From: Methanothrix sp.
GTDB taxonomy: Archaea; Halobacteriota; Methanosarcinia; Methanotrichales; Methanotrichaceae
Direction of reading: 5' to 3'
DNA: 62,795 nt
NCBI GenBank assembly: GCA_011620785.1
Contig: WOYM01000013.1
Location: 1 to 62,795, forward strand
Made by a program: the position numbers and the translations under genes. The stretch's first letter is position 1; each line of letters begins with the position of its first letter. This document shows, piece by piece, positions 59,700-62,795 of this stretch. A model generated the notes under the pieces. It searched no databases and was not told the DNA's origin. It saw nothing but the letters and a program-made list of their open reading frames with translations.

Positions 59700-60617
59700 A
59701 TGAAGAGAATTTTAATAATCATTTTGGCGCTTCTGATAACGGGCCTGGCAGGGGGATATGAGTATCGCATGCCAGTGAATATCCAGAGCAGTACCACTCC
59801 CGCAGTGCTCATGCCCGGGGATGAGGCGATTTTAGCCATTCAGATGCAGAACGGAGCGGCAGCCTACGGCGTAGGAAAGGATGCCGGGGTCTCAAGCCTC
59901 TCCTCAAATGTCCTATTATCCACTCCCATCAATCGTACACTGCTCCAGGGCACCTCTGAGCTGGAGGTCGTCGATCCCTATCGCTATGACCTGGGAATGG
60001 TCGGTCCGAACGATCAAATCACCGTATTCTATAAGGTCAGGGCACGGGAGAACGTGAGCGCAGGCACTACTCTTCTTAATTTTACGGTTCTGGGGGGCTA
60101 CGATATGATCACCATCAACCGCAATATTCCGATCAAGGTCGATCCTTCTGCGGTGAGCATGGCCATCATCGACTCAACCTCTTCCTCTCCATCCACGACC
60201 CCTTCCAAGGCCACCGTCAACCTGAATGTGGCCAACCCCCGGGAGAACACCCTCAACGCCGTGACCATAGTGCCCTCAGCCCAGGGGATGAGGTTCTCCC
60301 CGGAGAGGTACTATATCGGCACGATGGACCCGGATGAGGTCTTCACCATCAGTTTTGGTGTGGAGTACACCGATCTGGGGAAGACTGCCCGAAATCCCTC
60401 CAATGTCAGCTTTGTGGCTGAGTTCAAGAACGGCGATACCTGGCATGAGTCAGAGCCTTACATCGCCAATTACACCCCGCCTCTGCAAGCTGACCGGCCG
60501 AACAACAATCTCCTGCTCATGGCCATTGGCGCCCTGGTCCTTTTGGCTGCTGGGGGCTACCTCTACCGCAAAAAGAGGCTCTCGAAGAATGGCAATGGGG
60601 GAAAGGGGTCATCTTGA
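59700..60617 (+). CDS. exported Ig-like protein with C-terminal membrane anchor (COG1361-type)
   Basis: 305 residues: signal peptide (1-19), two Ig-like/NEW3-type domains (about 25-145 and 155-265; IRVKDPS, DPDEVFTISFGV), then one membrane segment (about 275-293) and a basic tail KKRLSKNGNGGKG. Several NxS/T sequons agree with an outside location. It lies between the ATPase and permease genes of a MacB-like system and starts directly after the ATPase stop, so it is probably an accessory exported subunit, analogous to the periplasmic adaptor in bacteria. Confidence 0.72.
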   Translation: MKRILIIILALLITGLAGGYEYRMPVNIQSSTTPAVLMPGDEAILAIQMQNGAAAYGVGKDAGVSSLSSNVLLSTPINRTLLQGTSELEVVDPYRYDLGMVGPNDQITVFYKVRARENVSAGTTLLNFTVLGGYDMITINRNIPIKVDPSAVSMAIIDSTSSSPSTTPSKATVNLNVANPRENTLNAVTIVPSAQGMRFSPERYYIGTMDPDEVFTISFGVEYTDLGKTARNPSNVSFVAEFKNGDTWHESEPYIANYTPPLQADRPNNNLLLMAIGALVLLAAGGYLYRKKRLSKNGNGGKGSS

Positions 60618-60656
60618 AGGATCTGAAATGAGCCTGAGCCTTGTTGGGTGGCGAGA

Positions 60657-61886
60657 ATGAGATTGCAGGATATGCTGGAGTTCATCTCCCTGGGATTCAG
60701 AAGCGATCGCTTCAAGACGCTCATGTCCTCCCTGGGAATAATCATCGGCGTGCTGGCGATAGTGGTGATGCTCTCCGTGGGGGAGGGGCTATACTCTGGT
60801 GTCTCCAGCCAGTTCTCCACCTTGGACCTGGATGTGATCCATGTAATTCCAGGCAGCGCTCGCTTTGGCGGGCCGGACGGGGAGCCAGGAAGCCGAAATG
60901 CTGCTGAGCCCGCCAAGTTCACTGATAAGGACACCAAGGTTTTAGAGAACGTGGTGGGGGTCAAGAACGTCGCACCACAGACCGGGGCCCGCGTGGTGAT
61001 CTCCTTCAGAAATACCAACAGCTCAGGCAGCCTCACCGGAGTGGACCCGGACAAAGAGCAGGATCTGAAGGAAAAGGTGGCACAGGGCAGGTGGCTCTCG
61101 GGCTCGGATTACAGGTCGATAGTGATAGGCAATGGCATATCTCAGGAGATGTTCCGCATGAAGGTCACTCCAGGGAACAAGATCCGACTGTACTATCGTG
61201 ACCAGCCCATGGACTTCACTGTGGTAGGGGTGCTGGAGGAAGAGGAGGAGTCGGGCTTTGGCGGTGGTATGGGAGATAGCGCTGATAATGCCATGTATGT
61301 CACTCATAAAGCCATGGAAGAGCTCTTGGATGAGGAGAACTACTACTATCAGACCTTTCAGGTCACAGTCTTCGATCCCGATCAGGCGGATTATATAATC
61401 GAGAGGATCCTAAACGACCTTCGTCGCTACCATAAGGACGAGGCCTATGATGCCACCACCGCCCGGGATATGCTCAGCACCCTGATGAGCACCCTCTCCA
61501 TGATCAAGTACGCCCTGGCGGGAATCGGGGCCATATCACTGCTGGTGGGGGGAATCGGTATTGCCAATGTGATGATGCTCACCGTAAAGGAGAGGATCAG
61601 GGAGATTGGAACCCTGCTCGCCCTGGGGGCAACGGTAGAGGACATCCGCAGGCAGTATCTGCTGGAGGCCGGAGTCCTGGGAGTGGTCTCAAGCCTGATA
61701 GGGATAATCTTAGGGGTGGGAGCCTCCTATCTCATAAGCTCGCTGGCCGGGCTGCCCTCGTCCGTAACCCCGGAGTCGATAATACTGGGCGTTCTGTTCG
61801 GCGTTCTAACCACCACCATTGCCGGCTATTATCCGGCGAACAAAGCGGCAAAACTCGACCCGATCGAGGCGCTCAGAGCAGAATGA
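60657..61886 (+). CDS. MacB-like ABC transporter permease (FtsX family)
   Basis: 409 residues: TM1 near 22-45 (LGIIIGVLAIVVMLSVGEG), a large MacB_PCD outside domain (about 45-270), and TM2-4 in the C-terminal third (YALAGIGAISLLVGGIGIAN; VLGVVSSLIGIILGVG; ILGVLFGVLTTTIAGYYPA). The C-terminal motif PANKAAKLDPIEALR is family-specific. Substrate unknown; members export peptides, lipids or lipoproteins, or transmit force to envelope partners. ATG at 60657 is preferred to GTG at 60648. Confidence 0.9.
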   Translation: MRLQDMLEFISLGFRSDRFKTLMSSLGIIIGVLAIVVMLSVGEGLYSGVSSQFSTLDLDVIHVIPGSARFGGPDGEPGSRNAAEPAKFTDKDTKVLENVVGVKNVAPQTGARVVISFRNTNSSGSLTGVDPDKEQDLKEKVAQGRWLSGSDYRSIVIGNGISQEMFRMKVTPGNKIRLYYRDQPMDFTVVGVLEEEEESGFGGGMGDSADNAMYVTHKAMEELLDEENYYYQTFQVTVFDPDQADYIIERILNDLRRYHKDEAYDATTARDMLSTLMSTLSMIKYALAGIGAISLLVGGIGIANVMMLTVKERIREIGTLLALGATVEDIRRQYLLEAGVLGVVSSLIGIILGVGASYLISSLAGLPSSVTPESIILGVLFGVLTTTIAGYYPANKAAKLDPIEALRAE

Positions 61887-61920
61887 GCGCCTCTGGGGCC
61901 GATCGATGAGGAGTGGTTGA

Positions 61921-62088
61921 TATGAAAAATCTGGTGATATATTCGTTGGCTTTCTGGATCAGGCCAAAGGCCAGACCGGTGGGCTTTGGAGCTGGGGCGG
62001 CATTCCCGCAGGCTACACCCTGAATGAATCGTCAGGAGAGCTGCAGCCCGTTCCCACGGGCGAGGCGGATTGGCTGGTTGATATTTAA
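61921..62088 (+). pseudogene. fragment of a secreted-protein gene
   Basis: A 55-codon open stretch reading DIFVGFLDQAKGQTGG and later LWSWGGIPAGYTLNESS, ending EADWLVDI and TAA at 62086-62088. It looks like the end of a real protein but has no start codon: the ATG at 61922 is in another frame and gives an unrelated short peptide. The missing part would be the signal peptide, so this is probably a truncated gene. No family known. Confidence 0.35.
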
Positions 62089-62177
62089 AGAAAAGCAAGG
62101 CGCTTGGTTCTGAGGGTACGGAAAGAAGGCCCCTCAGCGAAACCCGCGCAGAAGGTGTGAACTTGAGCCAAGAAGCC

Positions 62178-62795
62178 TCAGTCCAGCCTCCTGCTCTTTT
62201 TCAGGCCGCTCTCCACTGCATCGCGTATGGTATAGCCGCCCACGTGCAGCACAGTGTCCCCCAGTTCGTTGTCCCTCTCCATAGAGCCGGTGCAGGGATA
62301 GGAATGGTGAGCCTCTGATATCCTCTCTCTCAGGTCGGGCTGATCGGTCTCCAGGCCCAGCATCTTCTTGGCCACAAACCAGGTGGAACCGCAGGGGGCG
62401 CTTCGAACGACATTGGCCCCCATGATCACATCCTTTCCCTCTCTGCTGCCCTGAACGGTGAACTCTATCACTGGGTTGCCAATTCTCGCCTCTTTCAGGA
62501 ACTGAGCGATGATGGGCTTATTGGGATCGGGGGCGAGAGCGCAAAACGGCTTGGCAAAGGCCGCCTCCATCCCCAGCTCCGCTGCCTTCTCCTCCACCTG
62601 TCTTCTCTGCCCCAAAGGCATCTCCTTCGGAGATTCCGATCCGCCGATGATCGCTTTGACCCCAGCCTCTTTGAACTTGGGGAGCAGGCCGTAGAGGATA
62701 TCGGGATGGACATTGATCACTATGACCAGATCCGCCTTCGGTATATTTTGGGGGAGCAAGGGCTCTACATCATCTATGAAATCCCCATAAGTCGA
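62178..62795 (-). CDS. DUF166 protein (archaeal, cysteine-containing), 5' end outside window
   Basis: At least 205 residues, open to the window edge. DUF166 was once labelled a thymidylate synthase-like family, without firm proof. Key parts: CALAPDPNKPIIAQF (about residue 85), RSAPCGSTWFVAKKMLG, and SYPCTGSMERD with four conserved cysteines in total, which suggest a metal or Fe-S site. The C-terminus GDTVLHVGGYTIRDAV is typical. The true start lies to the right of 62795. Confidence 0.8.
   Translation of the reverse strand, partial: STYGDFIDDVEPLLPQNIPKADLVIVINVHPDILYGLLPKFKEAGVKAIIGGSESPKEMPLGQRRQVEEKAAELGMEAAFAKPFCALAPDPNKPIIAQFLKEARIGNPVIEFTVQGSREGKDVIMGANVVRSAPCGSTWFVAKKMLGLETDQPDLRERISEAHHSYPCTGSMERDNELGDTVLHVGGYTIRDAVESGLKKSRRLD

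Overview
The window comes from a euryarchaeon, most likely a methanogen of the Methanothrix/Methanosarcinales type. The informational genes are archaeal in type: class I LysRS, archaeal GlyRS, PheRS and AlaRS, family B DNA polymerase, TATA-binding protein, Alba, Nob1, Bud32, ABCE1, Taw2 and the Nre repair protein. Promoters are TATA-type, tRNAs lack encoded CCA, and one tRNA has a bulge-helix-bulge intron. DUF166, TIGR00300-type ornithine cyclodeaminase, DUF1786 and GfcR fit a methanogen. No methanogenesis gene lies in the window, so the genus is inference. Most of the DNA is compact and fairly GC-rich; three AT-rich or scrambled stretches stand out.

Layout. 1-23.9 kb is core housekeeping: dCMP deaminase, lysS, a broken nucleoside deoxyribosyltransferase, pyrE, taw2, tRNA-Gln, hsp20, glyS, a polyprenol/diacylglycerol kinase-like gene, adk, pyrH, an HTH-CBS regulator, a radical SAM gene with hisI, nre, a P-type cation ATPase, pheST, a CBS protein and tRNA-Ser. 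23.9-27.3 kb is a scrambled island: two IS256-family relics, two pairs of direct repeats, a TPR lipid- or envelope-type secreted protein and a cysteine-containing secreted protein. 27.3-34.2 kb holds envelope genes: DUF2207-LemA, a NosD-like beta-helix protein, DUF389 and MarC. 34.2-37.9 kb holds polB, tbp and the intron-containing tRNA-Thr.

37.9-44.3 kb is the most striking block: seven minus-strand genes, mostly with overlapping stop/start codons, encode five CBS-domain proteins, a circularising-type RNA ligase (Rnl3) and an archaeal ornithine cyclodeaminase. A single TATA box followed by a perfect 14-bp dyad sits in front of them. This looks like one regulated unit with several nucleotide-sensing subunits attached to RNA sealing.

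44.4-55.4 kb returns to core genes: moaB, DUF1786, bud32, alba, purN, a HIT protein, ABCE1, an EMC6-like protein, nob1, gfcR and alaS. Immediately after alaS the last 74 bp of that gene appear again 977 bp downstream, and each copy is followed by a DUF433/DUF5615 toxin-antitoxin pair; the first pair is intact, the second is decayed. An AT-rich orphan gene and about 0.8 kb of gene-poor DNA follow. The right end carries a MacB-like ABC exporter cassette (winged-helix protein, ATPase, exported Ig-like protein, permease). Its ATPase has no canonical start in frame, but a classic A AAA AAG slippery heptamer would join it to an upstream ATG by a -1 frameshift. The window ends inside a DUF166 gene.
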